Shown here: one piece after another, positions 33,977 to 42,227 of the stretch | Layout: each line of letters opens with the position of its first letter | Position numbering within the stretch: position 1 is the first letter of the stretch | Notes under the pieces: model-generated | The model's input: the letters and a program-made list of their open reading frames with translations, nothing else | Databases searched by the model: none | What the model was told of the DNA's origin: nothing | From: Mangrovicoccus sp. HB161399 | GTDB lineage: Bacteria > Pseudomonadota > Alphaproteobacteria > Rhodobacterales > Rhodobacteraceae | Reading direction: 5' to 3' | DNA: 64,000 nt | Assembly: GCF_013184745.1 (NCBI RefSeq) | Contig: NZ_JAATVU010000027.1 | Coordinates: 1-64,000 of the forward strand | Translations under genes and position numbers: made by a program

Positions 33977-34981
33977 ATGCGCCTGTCCGCCCTCTCCGTC
34001 CTCGCCGCTTCCCTTCTGGGCAGCACCGCCATGGCCCAGGAGGTGAATGTCTATTCCTACCGCCAGCCGGAGCTGATCGAGCCGATCTTCGACGTCTTCA
34101 CCGAAGAGACCGGCATCGCGGTCAATGTCGCCTTCCTCAACAAGGGGATGGTCGAACGGCTGCAGGCGGAGGGCGACCGCAGCCCGGCCGACCTGGTGTT
34201 CACCGTCGACATCGCGCGGCTGATGGAAATCGTCGATGCCGGCGTGATCCAGCCGGTCGGTTCCGACATTCTGACCGCCGACATCCCGGCAGAGTTCCGC
34301 GATCCCGACAACCGCTGGTTCGCCGTGACCAGCCGCGCCCGCGTGGTCTATGCCGCCAAGGACCGGGTCGCGGATGACGAGATCACCACCTACGAAGACC
34401 TGGCCGATCCCAAGTGGAAGGGCCGGATCTGCACCCGCTCGGGCACGCATGAATACAATGTCGCCCTGGCCGGGGCCTACATGCTGCATCACGGCGAGGA
34501 CGCCACCAAGACCTGGCTGGAAGGGCTGAAGGCCAACTTGGCGAAGAAGCCGCAGGGCAACGACCGCGCGCAGGTCAAGTCGATCTGGGCGGGCGAATGC
34601 GACATCTCGCTGGGCAATACCTACTACATGGGCCAGATGCTCGACGATCCCGAGCAGGTGCCGTGGGCCGAAAGCGTGCGCCTGCTGTTCCCGGTCTTCG
34701 AGAATGGCGGCACCCATGTGAACATCTCGGGCATCGCGATGACCAAGGCGGCGCCGAACCGCGAGAACGCGGTCAAGCTGATGGAATTCCTCGCTTCCCC
34801 CGAGGGCCAGAAGCTGTATGCGACGCTGAACGACGAATACCCGATCTCGCCAGACACGCCGCCCTCCGAGCGGGTCGCCTCCTGGGGCAGCTTCGAGCCG
34901 GACACGCTGCCGCTGAAGGACCTCGCCGCCTCGCGCCCGCCGGCGCTGCGGCTGATCGAGGAAGTCGATTTCGACGGCTGA
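33977..34981 (+). CDS. periplasmic ferric-iron ABC transporter binding protein (FutA/FbpA type)
   Basis: 334 residues with a Sec signal (cleaved near STAMA-QEV, residue 20-21). The mature start VNVYSYRQPELIEPIFDVF and the later GNTYYMGQM fit the FutA1/FbpA transferrin-like group; the Tyr pair in NTYYMG and the Tyr in VYSYR are likely iron ligands. It delivers ferric iron to an inner-membrane ABC permease. The permease and ATPase genes do not follow; a hairpin terminator and an unrelated gene do. A promoter with a dyad precedes it, consistent with iron control. Confidence 0.88.
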   Translation: MRLSALSVLAASLLGSTAMAQEVNVYSYRQPELIEPIFDVFTEETGIAVNVAFLNKGMVERLQAEGDRSPADLVFTVDIARLMEIVDAGVIQPVGSDILTADIPAEFRDPDNRWFAVTSRARVVYAAKDRVADDEITTYEDLADPKWKGRICTRSGTHEYNVALAGAYMLHHGEDATKTWLEGLKANLAKKPQGNDRAQVKSIWAGECDISLGNTYYMGQMLDDPEQVPWAESVRLLFPVFENGGTHVNISGIAMTKAAPNRENAVKLMEFLASPEGQKLYATLNDEYPISPDTPPSERVASWGSFEPDTLPLKDLAASRPPALRLIEEVDFDG

Positions 34982-34990
34982 CCTGACCAC

Positions 34991-35019
34991 GCCGGACGGG
35001 TATTCCATGCCCGTCCGGC
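34991..35019 (+). terminator. hairpin after the ferric-binding protein gene
   Basis: GCCGGACGGG (34991-35000) is exactly complementary to CCCGTCCGGC (35010-35019), loop 9 nt, starting 9 bp after the stop. No T-run follows, so it may need Rho or act as an RNA-stabilising hairpin. Confidence 0.6.
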
Positions 35020-35093
35020 ACTCCGTGCCCCAGCGCACAGAGCCCGGCCGCCGCCCGGCCTAGCGTCTCCGCAGACCAACAACGGAGGCCGAC

Positions 35094-36209
35094 ATGACCG
35101 ACACCCACCGCAACCGGCGGCAATTCCTTCTTTCCGCTCTCGGAGCCGCCGCCGCGGCGGCCCTGCCCGGCACCCCGCTGCGCGCGGCAAGCCGGAAGAA
35201 CCCGAAACTCTGGCCCGGCGGGCTGGTGCCGATCCACATGGAAAGCGCGGTCACCCATAGCCAGATGCCGGTGATCATGGCGGCCATCACCGAGCTGAAC
35301 CAGAAGACCAACGCCTTTCTGAGGCTGACCCCGAGCGGGCTGCTGACTGCGCCCGGCCAGAGCTATGTCACCTTCATCGACGACGGCACGGGAAACTTCA
35401 CCCGGATCGGCGCGCCGTCCAGCGGATCGCGGGACGTCCACATCAACAAGAATGTCCGCTCCCTGCACGAGCTCGGCCATGTGCTGGGCCTGATCCACGA
35501 GCAGAGCCGCTCGGACCGGGACCAGTTCATCCGCTTCCTCGACCCCGCGCTGGCGGCCAGCACCGACGGCGACTGGGCCCGCGTCGACGACTCCGAGAAT
35601 TACGGCATTCCCTACAATCTCGGTTCCTTCATGCAGTACTGGGACACCGCCGGCAGCAGCAGCGGCAAGCGGACGATGGAATACATCCCCGACCCGTCGC
35701 GCCGCTGGGACACGCCGGAATGGCTGAATGCGGATGCCGTGCGCGCGGTCAACGCGCTCTATCCCCGCCGCTGCGCGGACAAGCCGGCCTTCGCGACGGT
35801 TGAGGGCATCGGCCGCGACTGCGTGCTGCACTGCGCCCAGGCCGCGGGCTATCTGGACGCCGGGCCCGACCACATCCGGCTGTCCAAGCACGATGACGGG
35901 CAGACCAACCCATTCCTCCGCTGGCAGCCCGTGCGGCCGGACAGCCGCGGCTACCTGCTCCACAACGCCCATGCCGACCGCTATCTCGATGCCGGACCGG
36001 ACCACACCCGCGACGGGTCCCACGGGGACAGCGCGCGCAATCCGTTCCTGCGCTGGCAGTTCGAGCGGATCGGCGACTATTACGTGCTCTACAACCCCCA
36101 CACGGCGAGCTATCTCGACGGCGGCCCGAACCACGCCCGGAAAAAGCAGGGCGAAGAGAGCTATTCCAACCGCTACCTGCGCTGGACGCTGGACTTCGCC
36201 CGCAGCTGA
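35094..36209 (+). CDS. astacin-like zinc metalloprotease with Tat signal and beta-trefoil tail
   Basis: 371 residues. The N-terminus has a twin-arginine signal (RNRRQFLLSALGAAAAAALPG). The catalytic domain has the astacin signature HELGHVLGLIHEQSRSDRD (from residue 125), with three zinc His, the Glu base and the family Glu, and a Met-turn GSFMQYW. The C-terminal ~130 residues are three repeats (each YLDAGPDH...NPFLRWQ-like) resembling a fascin or ricin-type beta-trefoil, which could bind carbohydrate. It should be folded in the cytoplasm, exported by Tat and act outside. GGAGG precedes the ATG. I know of few bacterial astacins with a Tat signal, but cannot check how common this architecture is. 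Confidence 0.82.
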   Translation: MTDTHRNRRQFLLSALGAAAAAALPGTPLRAASRKNPKLWPGGLVPIHMESAVTHSQMPVIMAAITELNQKTNAFLRLTPSGLLTAPGQSYVTFIDDGTGNFTRIGAPSSGSRDVHINKNVRSLHELGHVLGLIHEQSRSDRDQFIRFLDPALAASTDGDWARVDDSENYGIPYNLGSFMQYWDTAGSSSGKRTMEYIPDPSRRWDTPEWLNADAVRAVNALYPRRCADKPAFATVEGIGRDCVLHCAQAAGYLDAGPDHIRLSKHDDGQTNPFLRWQPVRPDSRGYLLHNAHADRYLDAGPDHTRDGSHGDSARNPFLRWQFERIGDYYVLYNPHTASYLDGGPNHARKKQGEESYSNRYLRWTLDFARS

Positions 36210-36221
36210 GCCGGGCGGCCT

Positions 36222-37262
36222 TCAGATGATCTCGTCCTCGTCGAAGAGCGGCGCCGCGTCGAGCTGGGCCGAGAGGCTCTCGATCCGCCGCTCGGCGCCT
36301 TCCGTCTCGACATCTGCGATATGGAACAGCGCGTCGCCCTCGTTGACGATCGGCAGGTTGGTGCGCCCGACGATCAGCCCGCCCGCAGAGGCCGTCAGTT
36401 CGGCCTCTGCCTCGCCGAACGGATCGGAGATGATCCCCAGGAGATCCCCCGCCGCGACCATCTCGCCGCAGCTCTTGAAGGCGCGCATCAGCCCGCCCGC
36501 GGGCGCGCGCTCCCACTCCGTCTTCGACGCCCTGAGCGGCGCCACCGAGGGGATCGGCACGCCGCGCTTGGGAATCATGCCGAGGCTGTGCATCACCCGC
36601 AGCACCCCGGCAACGCCCGCCCGGGCCGATGTCTCGTCGAAGCGCAGCCCCTCGCCAGCCTCGTAGAGCAGGATATCGACGCCTTCGGCCTGCGCGACGG
36701 CCCGGAGCGACCCGTCGCGCAGCTTCGAGCGGATGATCACCGGCGCGCCGAAGGCCTCGGCATGGGCCATGGTCTCGGGCTTGCCGGGACTGACGCGGAT
36801 CTGCGGCATGTTCATCCGGTGGATCGCGGCGGAATGCAGGTCGATGCCCAGATCGGCACGGCCGACGATTTCGGTCATGAAGAGATGCGCGAGCCGCCCG
36901 GCCAGCGAGCCGGTCTCGGAGCCCGGGAAGGACCGGTTCAGGTCGCGCCGGTCCGGCAGGTAGCGGGAATGGTTGAGGAAGCCGAAGGTGTTGACGATCG
37001 GAATCACCATCAGCGTGCCCGAGATCCGGTCGAGATGCGGGCTGCGCAGCAGGCGGCGCGCGATCTCAACCCCGATCACCTCGTCGCCGTGCACGGCGGC
37101 CGAGACGAACAGCACCGGACCGTCCTTGCGGCCGTGGATGACATGGACCGACATGCTGACCGGCGTGTGGTCCGACAGCACGCTGACCGGCAGGTCGACG
37201 GTGCGGCGGGAACCCGGCGGGATGCGCTGGCTGCCGATCAGGAAAGGGGCACGGTTGGTCAC
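36222..37262 (-). CDS. M14-type zinc deacylase/carboxypeptidase (succinylglutamate desuccinylase/aspartoacylase family)
   Basis: 346 residues. Zinc-site motifs HGDE (HxxE) and DLHS with the intervening NPDRRDLNRSFPG-like text (here RYLPDRRDLNRSFPGS) are typical. The C-terminal ~90 residues form a biotinyl-like beta domain (GEMVAAGDLLGIISDPFGE). Substrate unknown; family members remove acyl groups from amino acids or cleave small amides. GTG start at 37262 with GAGGAG upstream. It converges with the astacin-like gene, 12 bp apart. Confidence 0.85.
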   Translation of the reverse strand: MTNRAPFLIGSQRIPPGSRRTVDLPVSVLSDHTPVSMSVHVIHGRKDGPVLFVSAAVHGDEVIGVEIARRLLRSPHLDRISGTLMVIPIVNTFGFLNHSRYLPDRRDLNRSFPGSETGSLAGRLAHLFMTEIVGRADLGIDLHSAAIHRMNMPQIRVSPGKPETMAHAEAFGAPVIIRSKLRDGSLRAVAQAEGVDILLYEAGEGLRFDETSARAGVAGVLRVMHSLGMIPKRGVPIPSVAPLRASKTEWERAPAGGLMRAFKSCGEMVAAGDLLGIISDPFGEAEAELTASAGGLIVGRTNLPIVNEGDALFHIADVETEGAERRIESLSAQLDAAPLFDEDEII

Positions 37263-37292
37263 GGCGGCACTCCTCGGGCTGGTCCGCGCGAG

Positions 37293-38063
37293 CTAACCAC
37301 CCGTCCCCGCCGCTGGCAAGCGCCCGGCGGAAAGCTGGCGCAGCCGCGCCGCGCGCTGCGGCGGAACCGCCGCGGTTTCGAGCCCGGTGAAGACATGCAG
37401 CGTGCCCAGATCCCGGTCGATCACCGCATGGTCGCCCACCCGCCCGCCGAGCCGCAGATAGCTGCGCAGGAGCGGCGGCATCCGCTGCATGGCGCGCAGC
37501 GGATCGGGCTTCGCGACGGCGGCGAGGGCCACGCGCTCCGCCGCCCCGCCGGGGCCGGGACGCCAGGCGGCGGGGGCAAGATGGCGCTCGGCCAGCAGCG
37601 CGAAGCTCTCGGCATGGGCGGCCGGATCGGTGCCCGGAAAGGAGCTGCAGCCGAAGATCATCGCGGCGCCGGTCTCCTCGACCATGGACGCCAGCCCCGC
37701 CCAGGCGAGCCGCAGGATGTCGGGATCGCGCAGCCCCGGCGCCAGGCAGAAGCGGCCGAGCTCCAGCAGCGGCCCCGGCGCCGCGGCCAGCGGCGACAGG
37801 TCGTAATGGCGGGCGGCATAGCTGCGCTGCGCCTCTGCCCCCGAGGCCAGCGGCAGCACGCGGAAGCAGCAGGCCAGCGCGCCGGTGGCCGCCTCCTCGA
37901 CCAGCACATGGCGGCACGCCGCGTCCAGGCCGTCGAAATCGGGCAGTGCGGCATCGCCGCGGAAGGCCAGCGCGCGCAGGGACTCCGTGCGGCGCAGATC
38001 CTCCGCGCCGCAGGCTTCGCGCAGCCGGAAGCGTCCGCCCGACGGGGCGACGGCCTGGCTCAG
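37293..38063 (-). CDS. GNAT acyltransferase (OlsB-like paralog), apparently started at CTG
   Basis: 256 residues if read from CTG at 38063. It resembles the ornithine-acyl-ACP N-acyltransferase group: PLLELGRFCLAPGLRD, GCSSFPGTDPAAHAESFALLAERHLAP and LLRSYLRLGGRVGDHAVIDRDLGTLHVFTGL correspond closely to the true olsB at 49.6-50.4 kb. No ATG, GTG or TTG precedes the conserved region in this frame until a TTG deep inside bamE. The CTG overlaps the bamE stop as CTGA, just as in kpsC. It may acylate a different amino acid or lipid head group. A sequencing error near the junction is the alternative explanation. Confidence 0.75.
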   Translation of the reverse strand: MSQAVAPSGGRFRLREACGAEDLRRTESLRALAFRGDAALPDFDGLDAACRHVLVEEAATGALACCFRVLPLASGAEAQRSYAARHYDLSPLAAAPGPLLELGRFCLAPGLRDPDILRLAWAGLASMVEETGAAMIFGCSSFPGTDPAAHAESFALLAERHLAPAAWRPGPGGAAERVALAAVAKPDPLRAMQRMPPLLRSYLRLGGRVGDHAVIDRDLGTLHVFTGLETAAVPPQRAARLRQLSAGRLPAAGTGG

Positions 38064-38527
38064 AGCGTGTCTTCGGCCGGCAAGGCCGGACGCAGCGAGG
38101 TGTTGTTGAGCAGGCCGCGCACGAATCCCATGTCGGGCACCGCGCTTTCGGTGACGCGGCGCGACAGGGTCACGACCTCGCCGTCCTGCAGGCCGAAGCG
38201 CTCGATATTGGTGACGGAGCCGCCATCGGCGAAGCGGATCGCAACCACCTGGCGCTCGACCGTCTTCGGCGCCTTCCAAGCATAGGTCTCGGTCTTCGAG
38301 GACACGTAGTACCAGACGTTGTCGCGGCGGAAGTCCTCCAGCGGCGGCGCGCCGACCTTTTCGGCGACGCTGTCGCGGGTGTCGCCGCCGACCTGGATTT
38401 CGGACAGCTGCATGTCCGTCGGCACGTAGCCGTAATTGTCGACCATCGTGGTGCAGGCCGAGAGCCCTGCCAGGGCCATTGCCAGGCCCGTGCCCAGAAT
38501 CGCGCTCTTGATCCGACCCACCGCCAT
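38060..38527 (-). CDS. bamE: outer membrane protein assembly factor BamE
   Basis: 155 residues with a lipoprotein signal (LAMALAGLSAC, Cys near 25). The SmpA/OmlA domain is recognisable in VGGDTRDSVAEKVGAPPLED followed by WYYVSSKTETYAWKAPKTVER. It is a periplasm-facing lipoprotein of the Bam complex that inserts outer-membrane beta-barrels. I chose 38527 by signal-peptide length. It is divergent from the DUF177 gene, an arrangement standard in Rhodobacterales. Confidence 0.88.
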   Translation of the reverse strand: MAVGRIKSAILGTGLAMALAGLSACTTMVDNYGYVPTDMQLSEIQVGGDTRDSVAEKVGAPPLEDFRRDNVWYYVSSKTETYAWKAPKTVERQVVAIRFADGGSVTNIERFGLQDGEVVTLSRRVTESAVPDMGFVRGLLNNTSLRPALPAEDTL

Positions 38528-38640
38528 CACCTGCACTTCCGTCCGTTCCGATTGCGCGGTCAGCCGGTCCTGCCGGCTTGCCCGCATGCTGCCCCCCGAG
38601 TTATCCAAGCCGGCGCGCCACTTCAAGGAAGGATGCAGCC

Positions 38641-39237
38641 ATGAGCTCCAGAGCCGCCGACAAAGGCGAGGGCCCCCATCGAATCGAGGGCACGGAAGTC
38701 GTCTTCTCGAAGCTGCCGAAGGACGGCGGCGCCTTCCGGCTGGAACCCGGCGCCGCCGACATGGAGGCGCTGCGCGCGGATCTCGACCTGCTTGGGCTGC
38801 GCAAGCTCCGCTTCGAGGGCCGGGTCCTGCCCGAGAACAGCCGCGACTGGCGGCTGGAGGCGCATCTGGGCGCCACCGTGGTGCAGCCCTGCACCGTCAC
38901 GCTGGAACCGGTGACCACCCGGCTGGAGGAAGACACCGAGCGGCGCTATCTCGCCGTCTGGGAGGATCCCGACGCCTCCGCCGAGGCCGAGATGCCCGAG
39001 GACGACACCGCCGAACCGCTGCCGCGGGTCCTGGACCTAAAGGAAGTGATGCACGAGGCGCTGGCGCTGGCGCTGCCGCTCTATCCGCGCGCGGAAGGGG
39101 CGGGATTCGGCGGAACCGCGGTGACCGAACCGGGCAAGGCCCCGATGACGGACGAGGAAGTGAAGCCCTTCGCCGGTCTCGCCGCGCTGCGCGGCAAGCT
39201 TTCGGGCGGGGATTCGGGCGAAAGCGGCGGAGAATAG
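38641..39237 (+). CDS. DUF177/YceD-family protein
   Basis: 198 residues. It has the family's Cys-containing core (VVQPCTVTLEPVTTRLEED) and the C-terminal DLKEVMHEALALALPLYPR segment. YceD proteins sit before rpmF and are linked to ribosome assembly or 23S rRNA accumulation. AAGGA precedes the ATG at 38641. It is followed by rpmF after 187 bp containing a promoter. Confidence 0.88.
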   Translation: MSSRAADKGEGPHRIEGTEVVFSKLPKDGGAFRLEPGAADMEALRADLDLLGLRKLRFEGRVLPENSRDWRLEAHLGATVVQPCTVTLEPVTTRLEEDTERRYLAVWEDPDASAEAEMPEDDTAEPLPRVLDLKEVMHEALALALPLYPRAEGAGFGGTAVTEPGKAPMTDEEVKPFAGLAALRGKLSGGDSGESGGE

Positions 39238-39269
39238 CGCGGCTCCGGTCCCGGAACCGCAAAAAACGG

Positions 39270-39297
39270 TTGCACTTCCGCCCGAGAAGAGTATTGA
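39270..39297 (+). promoter_or_regulatory. probable promoter of rpmF-plsX-fabH
   Basis: TTGCAC (39270-39275) and TATTGA (39292-39297) are 16 bp apart. This would give a leader of about 120 nt before rpmF. Confidence 0.5.
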
Positions 39298-39424
39298 ACC
39301 GGTCTCGTTTTCAGGGCTGGTCAGCCGCGGGCTCCGGCCCTGTTGCCGTCCCTATTCACCGGGCCCCGGAAGGCCCAGAACGCAAGCAAACCCGGGCATG
39401 CCCCGGCCTACCTGAGGTTGAGAC

Positions 39425-39631
39425 ATGGCAGTCCCCCAGAATAAAGTCACGAAATCCCGCCGCAACATGCGCCGTTCGCACGACGCGCTGACCGCCGGCA
39501 ACCCCGCCGAATGCCCGAACTGCGGCGAGCTGAAGCGCCCGCACCACGTCTGCGGCGCCTGCGGCCACTATGACGACCGCGAAGTCGTCGCAGCGGCAGA
39601 AGAAGTCGATCTCGAAGACGACGCGGCATAA
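39425..39631 (+). CDS. rpmF: 50S ribosomal protein L32
   Basis: 68 residues, normal length. [20 protein letters not shown] is the classic N-terminus. Cys30, Cys33, Cys43 and Cys46 form the zinc ribbon (the C+ form). It leads the rpmF-plsX-fabH unit that couples ribosome and fatty-acid synthesis. Confidence 0.98.
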   Translation: MAVPQNKVTKSRRNMRRSHDALTAGNPAECPNCGELKRPHHVCGACGHYDDREVVAAAEEVDLEDDAA

Positions 39632-39652
39632 GCCACGGCCCAGACGCAGGAC

Positions 39653-40765
39653 ATGACGAAGGCGGCACAGCCCAGAAAGGGCAACGGCGACTCCGGTGCT
39701 ATCGTCCTGTCCATTGACGCGATGGGCGGGGACAACGGCCCCGCCGTGGTCATGAGCGGCCTGAACAAGGCCCTCTGGCGCAACCGGCGCATGCGCTTCC
39801 TCGTGTTCGGCAACAAAGCCGAGCTCGAGCCGCTGTTGAAGAAGCGCCCGCTCCTGCGGGAACGCTGCGAGATCCGCCATGTCGAAGGCGTGGTCACGAT
39901 GGACTCGAAGCCGAGCCACGTGATGCGCCACGGCAAGGGCACCTCGATGTGGGCCGCGGTCGACGCGGTCCGCGAGGGCGAGGCCAGCGCCTGCGTCTCC
40001 TGCGGCAATACCGGCGCGCTGATGGCGCTGTCGATGATCCGGCTGCGCAAGCTGCCCGGCGTGAACCGTCCTGCCATCGCCTGCCTCTGGCCGTCGCGCA
40101 CCGCGGCCGGGTTCAACGTCATGCTCGATGTCGGCGCGGATATCCGCGCCGAGGCCGAGGACCTGGTCCAGTACGCGATCATGGGCGCCTTCTACGCGCA
40201 GATCGCGCTGGAGCTGGAGCGCCCGCGCATCGGCCTGCTGAATGTCGGCACAGAAGAGCACAAGGGCCGCGCCGAGCTGAAGGTCGCGCATGACATGCTG
40301 CTCGACGCCGCCAAGACCGGGCTGTTCGACTATGTGGGCTATATCGAGGGCGGCGACATCCCCTCGGACAAGATCGACGTCGTGGTCACCGACGGCTTCA
40401 CCGGAAACATCGCGCTGAAGACCGGCGAAGGCACCGCGCGGCTGATCTCGGACGCGCTGAAGCAGGCCTTCCGCCATTCCATCCTGTCCCGCATCGCCTC
40501 GCTGCTGGCGCTGACCTCGCTGCTGCGGCTGCGCAAGCGCATCGATCCCCGCCGGGTCAACGGCGGCGTGTTCCTCGGGCTGAACGGCACCGTGGTCAAG
40601 TCGCACGGCTCCTCCGACGCGATGGGGGTGCAGTCCGCGGTCAAGCTTGCCTTCGAGCTCGCCAAGGCCGACCTTCCCGGCCAGCTCGCCCATCGGGTTG
40701 CATCCCTCGACGAGGCGCGCCAAGGTGCCCAGCAGCTCGGGCAGTTATACGGTAACCAAAAATGA
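39653..40765 (+). CDS. plsX: phosphate acyltransferase PlsX
   Basis: 370 residues. It makes acyl-phosphate from acyl-ACP for phospholipid synthesis. Typical text: LSIDAMGGDNGP at the start, SCGNTGALMALSM and TDGFTGNIALKTGEGTA. GCAGGA lies immediately before the ATG at 39653, closer than usual. The stop overlaps the fabH start by 4 bp. Confidence 0.96.
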   Translation: MTKAAQPRKGNGDSGAIVLSIDAMGGDNGPAVVMSGLNKALWRNRRMRFLVFGNKAELEPLLKKRPLLRERCEIRHVEGVVTMDSKPSHVMRHGKGTSMWAAVDAVREGEASACVSCGNTGALMALSMIRLRKLPGVNRPAIACLWPSRTAAGFNVMLDVGADIRAEAEDLVQYAIMGAFYAQIALELERPRIGLLNVGTEEHKGRAELKVAHDMLLDAAKTGLFDYVGYIEGGDIPSDKIDVVVTDGFTGNIALKTGEGTARLISDALKQAFRHSILSRIASLLALTSLLRLRKRIDPRRVNGGVFLGLNGTVVKSHGSSDAMGVQSAVKLAFELAKADLPGQLAHRVASLDEARQGAQQLGQLYGNQK

Positions 40766-41736
40766 CACGACGCGCGATGATCCGGGGGGTGGGCCACTGC
40801 CTGCCCGAACGCATCGTCCCCAACAGCTACTTCGAGAGCCTGGTGGACACCTCGGACGAGTGGATCCGGACGCGCAGCGGCATCGAGCGGCGGCATTTCG
40901 CGGCCGAGGGGCAGACGACCTCGGATCTGGCGGCTGCAGCGGCCGAGGCCGCGCTGAAGGATGCCGGGCTGAAGCCCGACGACATCGATGCGATCGTCGT
41001 GGCGACCTCCACCGCCGACCTCACCTTCCCCTCCTGCGCGACCATGGTCCAGGCCAAGCTGGGCATGACCCGCGGCTTCGCCTATGACGTCCAGGCAGTC
41101 TGCGCGGGCTTCATCTTCGCGCTGACCAATGCCAACGGCCTGATCCTCTCGGGCCAGGCAGAGCGCGTGCTGGTGATCGGCGCCGAGACCTTCTCGCGCA
41201 TCATGGACTGGACCGACCGCGGCACCTGCGTGCTGTTCGGCGACGGCGCGGGGGCGCTGGTGCTGGAGGCCGGCGAAGGCAAGGGCGACGTGACCGACCG
41301 CGGCATCCTCGCCTCGGACCTGAATTCCGACGGCCGCTACAAGGATATCCTCTATGTCGACGGCGGCGTCTCCGAGACCCAGACCACCGGCCACCTCCGC
41401 ATGCAGGGCAAGGAAGTCTTCCGCCATGCAGTGGAGAAGCTGGCCTCGACCGCCAAGACCTCGCTCGGCAAGCTGGGGTTGAGCGGCGAGGACATCGACT
41501 GGATCGTCCCGCACCAGGCAAACCTGCGGATCATCAAGGGCACCGCGCACAAGCTGGGCGTGCCGATGGAACGGGTGATCGTCACCGTGCAGGACCACGG
41601 CAACACCTCCGCGGCCTCGATTCCCCTCGCCCTCTCGGTCGGCAAGGCAGAGGGCAAGATCAAGCAGGGCGAGCTGGTCGTGGTCGAGGCAATCGGCGGC
41701 GGACTCGCCTGGGGATCCGCCGTCATCCGGTGGTAA
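40762..41736 (+). CDS. fabH: beta-ketoacyl-ACP synthase III
   Basis: 324 residues. It starts each fatty acid by condensing an acyl-CoA with malonyl-ACP. The triad is visible: Cys114 in DVQAVCAGF, His in WIVPHQANLRI and Asn in QDHGNTSAAS. ATGA overlap with plsX. Downstream, ihfA has its own promoter. Confidence 0.97.
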   Translation: MTRRAMIRGVGHCLPERIVPNSYFESLVDTSDEWIRTRSGIERRHFAAEGQTTSDLAAAAAEAALKDAGLKPDDIDAIVVATSTADLTFPSCATMVQAKLGMTRGFAYDVQAVCAGFIFALTNANGLILSGQAERVLVIGAETFSRIMDWTDRGTCVLFGDGAGALVLEAGEGKGDVTDRGILASDLNSDGRYKDILYVDGGVSETQTTGHLRMQGKEVFRHAVEKLASTAKTSLGKLGLSGEDIDWIVPHQANLRIIKGTAHKLGVPMERVIVTVQDHGNTSAASIPLALSVGKAEGKIKQGELVVVEAIGGGLAWGSAVIRW

Positions 41737-41773
41737 ACCGGCCTTTCCCCCAACCCATTGAGTTCCGGGGATA

Positions 41774-41815
41774 TTGACTCTCGTTCCGCGCCGTTCCTAT
41801 GGTCGTGCAACCATA
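41774..41815 (+). promoter_or_regulatory. ihfA promoter with an inverted repeat over the -10
   Basis: TTGACT (41774-41779) and TATGGT (41798-41803) are 18 bp apart. TATGGT (41798-41803) and ACCATA (41810-41815) form a perfect 6-bp dyad with a 6-bp spacer, covering the -10 and start site. It may be an autoregulatory site or a binding site for another repressor. Confidence 0.5.
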
Positions 41816-41839
41816 GACCGCAAAAGACGGGGGGACAGC

Positions 41840-42148
41840 ATGACCGGAAAGACGCTGACACGGATGGACCTGAGCGAAGCCGTGTTCCGAGAAGTCGGGC
41901 TGTCCCGGAACGAATCCGCGCAGCTCGTGGAGACGGTCCTGGCGCATCTCAGCGATGCGCTCGCCTCGGGGGACAGCGTGAAGATCTCCTCCTTCGGGAC
42001 GTTCAACGTCCGCGAGAAGGCGGCGCGGGTCGGCCGCAACCCCAAGACCGGCCAGGAGGTTCCGATCCATCCCCGCCGCGTCCTGACCTTCCGCCCGTCG
42101 CACCTGATGAAGGAACGCGTCGCCCAAGGTAACCGTTCGGAAACCTGA
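41840..42148 (+). CDS. ihfA: integration host factor subunit alpha
   Basis: 102 residues. HU/IHF fold: [22 protein letters not shown] with the beta-arm Pro (NPKTG) that intercalates into bent DNA, followed by [14 protein letters not shown]. It pairs with IhfB (not in the window). The longer frame from 41774 covers the promoter, so ATG at 41840 (GGGGGGA upstream) is right. Confidence 0.95.
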   Translation: MTGKTLTRMDLSEAVFREVGLSRNESAQLVETVLAHLSDALASGDSVKISSFGTFNVREKAARVGRNPKTGQEVPIHPRRVLTFRPSHLMKERVAQGNRSET

Positions 42149-42227
42149 TCCCGGTTAACAATCCCTGACCCGGCCGGCCGCCGCACCCGTGGCGGCGGGC
42201 CCATTGCAATTCGCTGGCGGGCAGATC

